A DNA stretch of 52,500 nt from assembly GCF_964340395.1 (NCBI RefSeq), contig NC_135565.1:4509142-4561641 (forward strand), in the 5' to 3' direction. This DNA comes from Glandiceps talaboti. Its lineage: Eukaryota > Hemichordata > Enteropneusta > Spengelidae. The notes under the pieces are model-generated. The model did not search any database. It was not told the DNA's origin and saw only the letters and a program-made list of their open reading frames with translations. Shown piece by piece: positions 14,425-30,897 of the stretch. The translations under genes and the position numbers were made by a program. Within the stretch, counting starts at the first letter, position 1. Each line of letters starts with the position of its first letter.

Positions 14425-17090
14425 GAGTTTTAGCGTACACGTACTGGAAGGTATACGTCAATAATTTCAAAACGTATGTATGTTTTAGCGTACACGTACT
14501 AGCAGGTATACATCAATAATTTCAACACGTATGTATGTTTTAGCGTACACGTACTGGCAGGTATACATCAATAATTTCAACACGTATGTATGTTTTAGCG
14601 TACACGTACTAGCAGGTATACACCAATAATTTCAACATGTATGTACGTTTTAGCGTACACGTACTGGCAGGTATACATCAATAATTTCAACACGTATGTA
14701 TGTTTTAGTGTACACGTACTAGCAGGTATACACCAATAATTTCAACACGTATGTATTTTTTAGCGTACACGTACTAGCAGGTATACACCAATAATTTCAA
14801 CACGTATGTATGTTTTAGCGTACACGTACTGGAAGGTATACACCAATAATTTCAACACGTATGTATGTTTTAGTGTACACGTACTGGAAGGTATACACCA
14901 ATAATTTCAACATGTATGTAAGTTTTAGCGTACACGTACTGGAAGGTATACACCAATAATTTCAACACGTATGTATGTTTTAGCGTACACGTACTGGAAG
15001 GTATACACCAATAATTTCAACACGTATGTATGTTTTAGTGTACACGTACTGGAAGGTATACACCAATAATTTCAACACGTATGTTTGTTTTAGCGTACAC
15101 GTACTGGAAGGTATACACCAATAATTTCAACATGTATGTATGTTTTAGCGTACACGTACTGGCAGGTATACACCAATAATTTCAACACGTATGTAAGTTT
15201 TAGTGTACACGTACTGGCAGGTATACATCAATAATTTCAAAACGTATGTATGTTTTAGTGTACACGTACTGGCAGGTATACATCAATAATTTCAACACGT
15301 ATGTAAGTTTTAGTGTACACGTACTAGCAGGTATACACCAATAATTTCAACACGTATGTAAGTTTTAGCGTACACGTACTGGAAGGTATACATCAATAAT
15401 TTCAACACGTATGTATGTTTTAGTGTACACGTACTGGCAGGTATACATCAATAATTTCAACACGTATGTATGTTTTAGTGTACGTCACGTACTAGCAGGT
15501 ATACACCAATAATTTCAACACGTATGTATGTTTTAGTGTACACGTACTGGCAGGTATACACCAATAATTTCAAAACGTATGTAAGTTTTAGCGTACACGT
15601 ACTGGCAGGTATACATCAATAATTTCAACACGTATGTATGTTTTAGTGTACACGTACTAGCAGGTATACACCAATAATTTCAACACGTATGTAAGTTTTA
15701 GTGTACACGTACTGGCAGGTATACATCAATAATTTCAAAACGTATGTATTTTTTAGCGTACACGTACTAGCAGGTATATACCAATAATTTCAACACGTAT
15801 GTATGTTTTAGCGTACACGTACTAGCAGGTATACACCAATAATTTCAAAACGTATGTATGTTTTAGCGTACACGTACTAGCAGGTATACATCAATAATTT
15901 CAACATGTATGTAAGTTTTAGCGTACACGTACTAGCAGGTATACACCAATAATTTCAACACGTATGTATGTTTTAGCGTACACGTACTAGCAGGTATATA
16001 CCAATAATTTCAACACGTATGTATTTTTTAGCGTACACGTACTAGCAGGTATACACCAATAATTTCAACATGTATGTAAGTTTTAGTGTACAGTCACGTA
16101 CTAGCAGGTATACACCAATAATTTCAACACGTATGTATGTTTTAGCGTACACGTACTAGCAGGTATACATCAATAATTTCAACATGTATGTAAGTTTTAG
16201 CGTACACGTACTAGCAGGTATACACCAATAATTTCAACACGTATGTATGTTTTAGCGTACACGTACTAGCAGGTATATACCAATAATTTCAACACGTATG
16301 TATTTTTTAGCGTACACGTACTAGCAGGTATACATCAATAATTTCAACACGTATGTATTTTTTAGCGTACACGTACTAGCAGGTATATACCAATAATTTC
16401 AACACGTATGTATGTTTTAGCGTACACGTACTAGCAGGTATACACCAATAATTTCAAAACGTATGTATTTTTTAGCGTACACGTACTAGCAGGTATACAC
16501 CAATAATTTCAACATGTATGTAAGTTTTAGTGTACAGTCACGTACTAGCAGGTATACACCAATAATTTCAACACGTACTGGACGGATTCACCAATAATTT
16601 CAACACGTATGTATGTTTTAGCGTACACGTACTAGCAGGTATACATCAATAATTTCAACATGTATGTAAGTTTTAGCGTACACGTACTAGCAGGTATACA
16701 CCAATAATTTCAACATGTATGTAAGTTTTAGCGTACACGTACTAGCAGGTATACACCAATAATTTCAACATGTATGTATGTTTTAGCGTACACGTACTGG
16801 AAGGTATATACCAATAATGTCAACACGTATGTATGTTTTAGTGTACACGTACTAGTAGGTATACACCAATAATTTCAACATGTATGTAAGTTTTAGTGTA
16901 CAGTCACGTACTAGCAGGTATACACCAATAATTTCAACACGTAGTGGACGGATTCACCAATAATTTCAACATGTATGTAAGTTTTAGCGTACACGTACTG
17001 GAAGGTATACATCAATAATATCAAGATGTATGTAAATTTTACTAAACACGCACTAGCTATTTATATACCAATAATTTCAACATGTACTAT
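14425..17090. repeat. 55-bp minisatellite, about 48 copies
   Basis: The unit begins TGTTTTAGCGTACACGTACT, continues with an (A/G)GCAGG or GGAAGG segment, a GTATAC palindrome and CAATAATTTCAA, and ends ACACGTATGTA. The period was measured directly from starts at 14481 and 14536. Most copies differ at a few diagnostic positions (AGC/GGC/GGA; ATACATC/ATACACC; TAGCG/TAGTG; TATG/TAAG/TATT). Four copies have a short insertion next to TGTAC (near 15481, 16088, 16530, 16897). Two truncated copies contain GGACGGATTC (near 16572 and 16939). The unit is not a multiple of 3 and is not coding. There are no unique spacers, so it is not a CRISPR array. Confidence 0.98.
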
Positions 17091-17199
17091 CAGAGAAAAT
17101 CCATGTAACAAAAATGACATGCTCAGGAATTGCATATCGGTGCATGCATAGACCTTGGGTGTATGGTGTATGTTACATGCAAACACAAATGTTTCACTA

Positions 17200-17437
17200 A
17201 AACAAACACAATCACAAACACAAACACAAACACAAACACAAACACAAACACAAACACAAACACAAACACAAACACAAACACAAACACAAACACAAATAAT
17301 ACCAGCAATACTCACAAATAAGTACACAAATACTTGTGTCAAACACAAATAAAAATATGCCAAAATACATAAATAAATAAACAAACAAACAAATAAAACA
17401 AACAAACACATAAACAGACAAACAAACAAACAAAACA
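17200..17437. repeat. CACAAA hexanucleotide array and A-rich tail
   Basis: Perfect CACAAA units run from about 17207 to 17296. AAAC/AAAT irregular tetranucleotides follow to about 17437. ORFs of 61-125 aa on either strand are repeat translations. Confidence 0.96.
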
Positions 17438-18976
17438 CTCAATATAATGCAAATGGTATAACAAACAATATGTTTGGAATAGATTCCATTCAACAAAAGT
17501 ACCTATATGTTGCAGCAGGGAAGGAGAGTGCACTTGTTTGGTTTAAAAGATGCGACAGCACTTGATCACATTAGAGTCACTACCTGTCAGAGTCGTTCGA
17601 TACGGGTACCTGTCGCGTCAGTTTGAATATAACTATAAACTAACGGAGAAACAAAACACCGCTTCCAAACGTACAGGGATATTGAACTAATCTCCCTATA
17701 AGATGTACATAAACAATGACGAGACTATACAGGACGATGACGTCACAGGAATGCTGTCGAACAATATTTTGTAGAAAGTAATTTCTCATTAAAAAAAGCT
17801 TGATATCGAAATCTCTGATGTAACTCAATTAACTATCACGCCGACGGCTTTTACATTATTTCAGAATATGCATTCAAAATGTTAATATGGTAATAATTTT
17901 GTGACACGAGTGATTTTTCAACTTTGATGACGACCATATTAAATGTCATCATCACCGTTAATGATGTGATAATGTACTCCCTACGTCTATTCACGATGAC
18001 AACGCAGTGACAGATGTGTTTCCTTAATTGATTCTTAACTTCCTATCTGTCTTGACATCTCCTAGATTGGAGATTTACAAGTTAATCCCACTGCCATATG
18101 AATCAGGTCCCGCGAGATTTTAAAAGGTCCCGCGAGATGTCAAAAAGAGGCGATGGGAAGCAAATGAGATATACGAAGCATTACTTAGTTGACTTAAGGA
18201 ATTGTTACTGCTGATATACGCTTACCCTGTCTTCATCAAAATAATTGCATAGACGTTAAAGTGTTATTTCTAAATTCAAAAGCAATACAGGTGTTCAAAT
18301 CGACGCGGTAGGCTCCAATATCATGAAAATACAAATGCAGTACTTAAATTCTCGAAATATTGTAACAATATGTGTCTAGAAATGGGGATTCATCTATACA
18401 GATATAATCTGCCATGAAACATAATTGAGCTCAGATAGTTTGACTGCAGTTCGTCTTTGTTTAGTAAAGTATATATTTAGTTGGATAAGAGCTAAACTTA
18501 TCATTGAAGTTTGCATTTATTTCCATTTAATTTTCTAGTTTGGTGACTTGATGGTCATAGTACGTACATGCCTCATCACAAGACAAGATAACAAATTCAA
18601 AATTCCAACAACAACAAATCTGAAGAAGATCCTCCCAGTTACGAATACTGGAGTATGTGACTGTCACATCCATTGGTATTAAACATTATGGTGTATTTCC
18701 CTTCAGATAATCAGATAATTGTCTTCCTACTACACCCGACAGCGTGTCGCACTGACTGTCAGTATCCATCCGAGTTGCAATTCATGCTGGTGCATCAACA
18801 TAAGGTAAAAATCAGAAATGCTGGTGTCTGTGTACACGCGACTGAATAGGTCTTTGAATAGTTCTTACGTCTTAAAGAGTCAGCTCATGAATCCATCTAG
18901 GCTATATTTGGTCTGCGTATGAGTGCGAGTGATACCCATGTGATTTAGTCTGTCTTAAAATGTAAAGGAATACCAG

Positions 18977-18978
<2 letters not shown>
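17438..18978. other. Unassigned sequence
   Basis: No gene recognised. The words AGGTCCCGCGAGAT at 18105-18118 and 18125-18138 form a 20-bp direct duplication. Confidence 0.4.
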
Positions 18979-19008
<30 letters not shown>

Positions 19009-19096
19009 TGTATGTATGTATGTATGTATGTACGTACGTACGTATGTATGTATGTATGTATGTATGTATGTATGTATGTATGTATGTATGTATGTA
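18979..19096. repeat. TATG array with a TACG core
   Basis: TATG units flank a short block of TACG units at about 19030-19045. It is open in several frames but not coding. Confidence 0.96.
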
Positions 19097-19860
19097 TTAA
19101 ACATTTTAAACAAAATGTAGCTATTCATTTTTTTGTTTCCTTTCGTGTAAAAAATATAATGAAAAGTCAAAAATAGTAATTCAAAATAAAAGTAGATTGT
19201 CTAATACCACGTTAAACTTTAATTTCTTAAGCAAACAAATAAACAAACGAGCCATTTTTATAACTCCACATTCTTCTCAAAATATCTGGCGTAGTCTCTT
19301 CGGTTTTGTTATCGCCTTCATTGTAACCTTTTAAAACCCTGTTTTGCATATCTATGCAAATGTGAACAATATCCGTGCCAAGAAGCAAACTATTAGAAGA
19401 AATCCCGGCTGGCTAATGAAGTTGGTCCCTGAAGCTCAGTAGAGTAAATAAAAACAGAACACACACAGAGAAAAAGGATAAACTGGAATTATAAAACTTT
19501 TAAATGGTTTATAATGCAAGTTTAAAAAAAAATGTTATGAAGGCCCAATCAGCTAATCTATAAAATACCCCCCCCCCTCCACTTATATTAAGCTACTAAA
19601 ACAAGCTGAACCGTGTCCATCAACAGACAGAACTCTCAAACAAGTATGAGTATTTGCAGTATCTACAATTATATATCCAGCAATAATTAATTCCCCGACA
19701 TCATGATTGAAGCATGTGAAAGTAAAGATGTGATGTGACGTCACAAAATAAATATATGACGACATGAAGTAAACACATGACGTTATAATGTAAATAAAGT
19801 GACGCAATGGCGAAAGTCTCTACTTTCGTTATGTTGCTAATTAAATCTCATAGGAATTTT
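19097..19860. other. Unassigned sequence
   Basis: AT-rich with a C-run near 19568. Nothing else recognised. Confidence 0.4.
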
Positions 19861-20210
19861 AAAGTGGCCATATGGATGAGAATTTGTTATTTATTTTGGA
19901 TTTTTATTTGATAAAACAGCTTCACTATGTTTTTCTACTTGAAAAAATAATGTGAAAGAACATATACCAAATCCATGTTCATAACTCAATACATTGTAAA
20001 AAGATGCAAAAAGTGTAAAATGTTTGTTATTGTACGTACAATAACAAACATTTTACACATTATTTAATGTTTTGCCGTTTATTGAGATGTGAACATGGAC
20101 TTGGTATATGTTATTTCACATTATTTCTTCAAGTAGAAAAACATAGTGAAGCTGTTTTATCAAACAGAAATCCAAAATAAATACCAAATTCTCATCCATA
20201 TGGCCACTTT
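19861..20210. mobile_element. MITE-like inverted repeat, family A copy 1
   Basis: The two halves are near-perfect reverse complements: AAAGTGGCCATATGGATGAG at 19861 and its complement ending at 20210. The centre is a short palindrome around GTACGTAC near 20035. Arms are about 170 bp. Both arms contain the sub-motif CATGTTCA (sense or complement) and a stretch ending in a poly-pyrimidine CTACTTGAA. No transposase. Related copies lie at about 45569-45914 and 50023-50476 in the same window, which supports mobility. This copy lacks the unique core present in the 50-kb copy. Confidence 0.8.
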
Positions 20211-20716
20211 CATTGTTCTGTTGGGCGTGAAAAATGTAAAAATATACCAAAAGGTTAATAAGTTTAAACAAATTTACTATTCTGATGCTTTGAAGGTAGA
20301 TATAAATCATCCAGTGCCCTTATTTGCCTACTCTTTTGGAAAACTATTTGTTAGAACATCGACGTAAATTATATATTTATTTAAGGAGACACGATATATT
20401 TGCTTTCACAAACATGCGGGGGGGGGGGGGTGGCCCGGATGACGGTGGATTTAAAAAAAATTGTTTCTTCGGTGTCCATGTGCACAGGTACTCAACTGTG
20501 ACTGATCACGTGACCAGCAAAACGTTGCATACTGGACTAAGTTAATCACCATGCCATACTTTAAATACCCTAAAATATTACGGTATGTTGTTTAAAATAG
20601 AGGAGTTGGCTGTAAGAACATGACACAAATGGGTTTCTGAAATAAAAAATATATTGTACATCTGTAACTAACAAGATGTTTGGGAAACTCGAGAAATTGG
20701 TGACACAAAAGTCTTT
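20211..20716. other. Unassigned sequence
   Basis: Contains a G10 run near 20419. Short open frames at 20146-20545 overlap the inverted repeat and are not credible genes. Confidence 0.4.
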
Positions 20717-21148
20717 CTATATATATTTGTAGAACATCTTAAAAGTTATTTATCAAATAATTGGTTAGCAGAGGTTTCAACACTTGATAAACTTAATACC
20801 TATAGAAATTTTCAATCATTACTTCGATATGCTGTCCACTATTGGTAGTCATAGAAAATTGTTGGCACGTCTTAGATGCCCTTCAAACTGTTTACAAATT
20901 GAAACAGGAAGGCGACTAGGCATTGACAGAGCCGATCAAATTAGTGGGATTTTTTTGACGACTCAAATTAAGTTGAAGACGAGTATCACTTCCTATTGAG
21001 ATGTAATATTTTTGCCAATGTTAGGTCCAAATATATTCCACAGTATTTTCATTCTCCGCCTACTTATGAACAATTTACGGAGCTGTTATCATCTGACCAA
21101 ATAGTTGATTTACAAAGTCGTACAGCCTTTGTCAAGCATGCTCTATGA
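20717..21148 (+). pseudogene. Non-LTR retrotransposon (LINE) ORF2 C-terminal fragment, frameshifted
   Basis: Three reading-frame segments read in order like the C-terminal tail of a LINE ORF2, downstream of the reverse transcriptase. Segment 1 (about 20717-20850) has FVEHLKSYLSNNWL and TLDKLNTYRNF. Segment 2 (about 20840-20960) has SHRKLLARLRCPSNCLQIE followed by TGRRLGIDRADQI. Segment 3 (20972-21148) starts VEDEYHFLLRCNIF and ends FVKHAL before a TGA. The sequence order 'LARLRC..L.IE.GR' then 'EDEYHFLLRC' is common in LINE tails of the CR1/Jockey/RTE type in animals. Frameshifts near 20838 and 20960 and a degraded metal-binding-like C..C segment show it is dead. The upstream reverse transcriptase and endonuclease are absent, as expected of a 5'-truncated insertion. 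Clade not assigned. Confidence 0.8.
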
Positions 21149-22223
21149 GTAAGAGCTGAACCAAATGAATTAGAACAGTAACCTTTAACCGTATTGTGTG
21201 TTTGTTCATAGTGATTTGTATTTTAGGCCAATGACCTTTGAATGCAATAAATGACCTTAATTGAAAAGTGTGCACAGGGACCTGTATTATTGTTTACATT
21301 GTTGTTTTCATGGAAATATCAGACGAATCCTACTGCATCCACTGATCAGCTATCTATAATATAATACAGAAACAATTTATAATATTCCGATATACAATTA
21401 GTGGAAACATATTCGAGTTATAGATGTTATTATATTTTGAACCTGTAGACAAGGAAATAACAATTTAAGAAATACTACGTTTCCCTATGTCCTCTTGTGG
21501 CAACAAAGAAGTTAAGAATACTACGTTTCCCTATGTCCTTGTGTAGCAATATAGGGTGATAGATGGTTGTAACAACATCAGAAGGTTATTGTAATGCCAT
21601 AGAAGGCATGCATTGTCATTCATACATTACAACTTATAATAATTTAATTGAGATATCATGAACGTATTTTCACTTGCTACTTTAAAGTCGTAATCGTAAG
21701 TTTCTGACTAGAGTTTAAAGCTTTACATATTTGCTGTTTGATCACGAATCACGATTCACCCAAAGTGTTTGTCATGTCAAATTAATCATACAACCAACAA
21801 AAGGACGCATTTCCTCTAAATCTGACGTCATAGCTAATCAAAATCTCAACGGCGTAATTGGTCGTCATCGTTACAAAGTATACCAATCTCAGATATTCTC
21901 GCAGTAAGGAAATTAAATTACCACTTTAGAACATGATACTTTAAAAAAAAAAGAGTAAAGTCCAATCAGAGTGATTGAACGGAATCGAAATTTGTTCCAC
22001 TAAACAGCGAACACAAAATAATTATACAATCTTTGAAAGTAACAGAAACAAACAAAGTTAATATGGAGATGACTATGAAAAGAGATCCCTATGAACCAAT
22101 CAAATTTCAGAGATCAGATCTAGATTGAGACAAATTTGGTGTACGAGTTATAACAGCTAAATATATATATTGTATGAAATCAGGCAAAAGTATTATCTAG
22201 CAACATAAATATAAATAAAAAAC
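21149..22223. other. Unassigned sequence with a short tandem duplication
   Basis: A segment of about 47 bp containing ATACTACGTTTCCCTATGTC is duplicated in tandem at 21465-21553. No gene recognised. The stretch directly after 21148 may be the 3' end of the LINE fragment, but no poly(A) or microsatellite tail was found. Confidence 0.4.
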
Positions 22224-22391
22224 ATACATACACACATACATACATACATACATACATACATACATACATACATAAATACATACATACATACATACATACA
22301 TACATACACACATACATACATACATACATACATACATACATACATACATACATACATACATACATACATACATACATACATACATACATAC
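22224..22391. repeat. CATA/TACA tetranucleotide array
   Basis: About 42 TACA units with a few CACA and AATA interruptions. The 84-117-aa minus-strand ORFs here are repeat translations. Confidence 0.97.
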
Positions 22392-23146
22392 AAAGATGAA
22401 AATACAAAGCGAGTATATTCGTAAGGACAAAGCAAGTATGTGCAGCTCCAATCAAAGTGACTAAGGTAGACGTAGCCAGTGTAATCACAAAACCTACGAA
22501 AACAAACCCAGTTTGACGATGTTTTGTCCAAAATTATCTCCACCATTTTTAAATATCACCTTTCTGTGTCAACACACACTTCCGCATTCCACAGACATTC
22601 ACAAATCTACACATACCAAATTTATTACGAAAATCGCACATTATTATCATCGGTTTTCAGAGAGGAATCCTTACGTTGTTAACTGTATGCATTCAAATTT
22701 GACAATAACCCCCACGAAGTTAGGGGGCCTTTTATAACCGTAGTAAATGGCTACTCTTCTAGTAATGTGACTGTTGTCATCACAGCTATCAGGTAGTGGC
22801 CGTCCGCTGAATAAATAATCAATAAATAATTTATAAAATTTAAATTTTATCTTTCAGATTGCATAATATAATTGCAAGACCCAATTATGTTGTCGATAAA
22901 GGGCCAAAATGTTTCGTCAAATTATAGCTAGTTCAGTATATAGTCAAAAGTAAACATGTATGAAAACGCATTTTAACAATTCGAGAAGTAAAGATTTGCA
23001 AGTGTTTCGGAATTGACTGCAGATTTTTAAAAAGTTTGTGAACAAAATCATAATGTTCCTGGGTTGACATTTTCCTGCAATAACAACACCCTGGAAGACG
23101 TCACACTGTGAGAGCCTCAGAGGTGATGTCAAAACAAATTATATGT
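22392..23146. other. Unassigned sequence
   Basis: No feature recognised. Confidence 0.4.
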
Positions 23147-23669
23147 GACCGTATTGGATTCTATGCGGTCATATTGGATTCTATGTGTCCATATTGGATT
23201 CTATGTGGGCATATTGGATTCTATGTTGTCATATTGGATTCTATGCGGCCATATTGGATTCTATGCGGCCATATTGGATTCTATGTGGCCATATTGGATT
23301 CTATGTGGCCATATTGGATTCTATGTTGTCATATTGGATTCTATGTGGGCATATTGGATTCTATGTGGCCATATTGGATTCAATGTATCCATATTGGATT
23401 CTATGTGGCCATATTGGATTCTATGCGGTCATATTGGATTCTATGCAGTTGCCATATTGGATTCTATGTATCCATATTGGATTCTATGTGGCCATATTGG
23501 ATTCTATGTGGCCATATAGGATTCTATGTGGCCATATTGGATTCTATATATCCATATTGGATTCTATGTGGCCATATTGGATTCTATGTGGCCATATAGG
23601 ATTCTAAGCGGCCATATTGGATTCAATGTGGCCATATTCGATGACATGTGGCCATATTGGATTCTAACA
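23147..23669. repeat. 20-bp minisatellite, 26 copies, with a CCATATTGG core
   Basis: The consensus unit is GGCCATATTGGATTCTATGT. I count 26 units, 25 of exactly 20 bp and one of 23 bp (near 23446). Sixteen units contain exact CCATATTGG; others read GTCATATTGG, GGCATATTGG or CCATATAGG. No unit holds a forward stop codon, so all three plus frames stay open for 124-163 codons; these are not genes. The core CCATATT fits the YY1/PHO consensus CCATNTT on the plus strand. Confidence 0.98.
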
Positions 23670-25069
23670 TGACTCAATTATTATATCATTTTGACCCCTA
23701 TTGAAAAAAATTGTACGGTGACCCCTATTTATTTTTTTTTAAATATAGTTTTACTGAGAAAAATTGGCGTTTTCTTGAACAATGTAACACCAAACATTTA
23801 AAGAATATACTTTTTATGCATTTTCACCCTTAATTATACGACGTTAACGTTGCAGAAAATTGGGTCAACAATCGTTTTGAGTTCAGTACGATCATTAAAG
23901 TCTGAATATTAATGAGCGTCTAGAGACGCAACTGTCAACGTGACTTACTTGAAATGATATGTGATATAAAACTGTATCTGAGGAGAAGATCACCTTCCTA
24001 TTCTTAATATTTAGAGTGATTTGAATTTCATTCAGAATTTTGGTCATATTTGTCATTATCATATTTCTTTTGGATAAAAAAAAGAAACTCAACAAAAGAA
24101 AGAAAACAAGAAACACAAAATCAAAAACATGATAACAACGAGTATTTGATTTTGCAACAAATCAAACCAGACACACAGTAATTTCAAACGGTCACTTTGG
24201 CGAGAAATACATTAAGAAATGGTTGCTTTCCTGCATATATTAATATTCTCAATGATATGAAATTATAAATTTTTACACAATATTCTAAAGATCATAAAGT
24301 TTCTTATGAACAATTCATCATGACATTGGGAACAATATTTGCAAAAATTTGAAATCAAGAATGTACTATTTGAAAAGAAATCATTTGGCGGGAAAACATT
24401 GAACGACAAAGGAAGGTTCGTTTGAAAGACATAAAACGGGCAAAAATACATAAAATTGTGGATTTTCAGAAACTATTGGTTCGTCAACAGCAGGGAAAAG
24501 AAATGGACCTCAAAATTTATAAATCTACAAATAATCAAGATATCAGATATAAAACAAAGGTGGAGCGAGAAATTTAGATTGGTGTGATGACATTAGCAAT
24601 ATATTCAATTGTCTTTTAATCTCCACCACCTGTCATCTGGGAAATAGATCGTAATAAAATTATAGATTCCATCATCTAAAATAAATCATCTCTTAAGGCA
24701 ATTGTGACATTTTTATTGTAATCTACAAAAACTGAATTTTTCCCCCATTTTCATTGATGACTCAAAACATATTCTTTATTAGACAGGATATTACTGAATC
24801 ATTCAAATCACATTTCATTTCTTTTATTGTGTTCATAATAATAGAATTATGCCTGTAGCTGTAATGAACATGTCAGAGTCCTTTAAGTTGTAGCATTGTT
24901 GTACACTCGTCAAAATGTCGAATGTGACTAGGTTTGTGTTAATTGCAATAAAATCAATGTCTAACAATTAATTGTGTGGTTATCAAACAGTTTTAAACAT
25001 AAAATGGACACCGAATTTCACATTTTAATCAAGTATTGGTCTATATCATATAGACAAAATTCCGTTGCT
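23670..25069. other. Unassigned AT-rich sequence
   Basis: No gene or element recognised. Confidence 0.4.
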
Positions 25070-30014
<4,945 letters not shown>

Positions 30015-30463
30015 CTGACTAGAGTAAGTTAGGGGTGAGATCAATAGTTCAATGTAGGATAAAAAACTAAAGTCTTATATTTAGGCCTCATCAGACCCTC
30101 ACCTCCATCCGTTCTAACTAAATTGGCCAAAATTGAAAACTGACCGCACAGTCAATTTCAAATCAGTATGTAGTAGTATGTAGTGCTATGAACGCAAACC
30201 CAGTATGAGGTGAGTAAAGAATAGTTGACGCTTTAATTTTTTTACTTTATTTTAGTGCCATGCATTTACTATAGTGAAAATTCTTACATTTCTATTTTTA
30301 AAGGAATATTTATATTTATGGGTACAAAACATCCGATTTTGTAGGATGAGAACTAAAATGACTCACCCCCACCCCCGCCCCCACCCCTACATCCCAAAGT
30401 AAAGAGTTTAGATTTTTATCCTACATTGAACTATTGATCTCGCCCCTTACAGGTTATAGTCAC
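30015..30463. mobile_element. MITE-like element with terminal inverted repeats of about 55 bp, family B
   Basis: The left terminus (about 30015-30071) contains GATCAATAGTTCAATGTAGG and a following ATAAAAAACTAAA. The right terminus (about 30406-30463) contains the reverse complement CCTACATTGAACTATTGATC and a TTTAGATTTTTAT partner. Internal DNA of about 330 bp has no coding capacity. It includes a run of four C-blocks at 30366-30387, just inside the right terminus. Ends are approximate because no target duplication is obvious. Confidence 0.7.
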
Positions 30464-30775
30464 TATCACTCTAACCACTCAGGTATAACGTATACACATG
30501 ATACTTAATTTATAAAAAAAAAATGTATACCAAAGAGAAGTGGCAGCTTTAGAAAAAAACACACCCAACGTTTTTGTTGTACATTTATCGAATATGTCGT
30601 CATTAACGTATTCGTTGGTCTTTTAGTGAGGAAGTAGGGTCCAGTTTTGATCTTAAAAAATAATATTCCTACCCGTAACACCTAATAGCCAAACTTGTTA
30701 CTTTATCACATAGTCTGTAGTAATGTGAATGCCTGTACACATATAAAGTGGAAGTAAAATTGGTGACAGCCAAAC
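30464..30775. other. Unassigned sequence
   Basis: Nothing recognised. Confidence 0.4.
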
Positions 30776-30897
30776 ATACATATATACATACATACATACA
30801 TACATACATACATACATACATACATACATACATACATACATACCGTCATACATACATACATGCATACATACATACATACATACATACATACATACGG
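30776..30897. repeat. CATA/TACA tetranucleotide array
   Basis: About 30 TACA units, interrupted by CCGT near 30843 and TGCA near 30861. Confidence 0.97.

Noticed and set aside
14425-17090. CRISPR-like periodic array
   Set aside because: Repeats are contiguous with no unique spacers, and the genome is clearly eukaryotic.
23108-23607. Three overlapping plus-strand ORFs of 124-163 codons
   Set aside because: They are the three frames of the 20-bp minisatellite, whose unit has no stop in any forward frame; the peptide repeats every 60 bp.
23147-23669. CCATATTGG as SRF CArG boxes
   Set aside because: A CArG box needs CC, six A/T and GG; here there are only five A/T bases between CC and GG.
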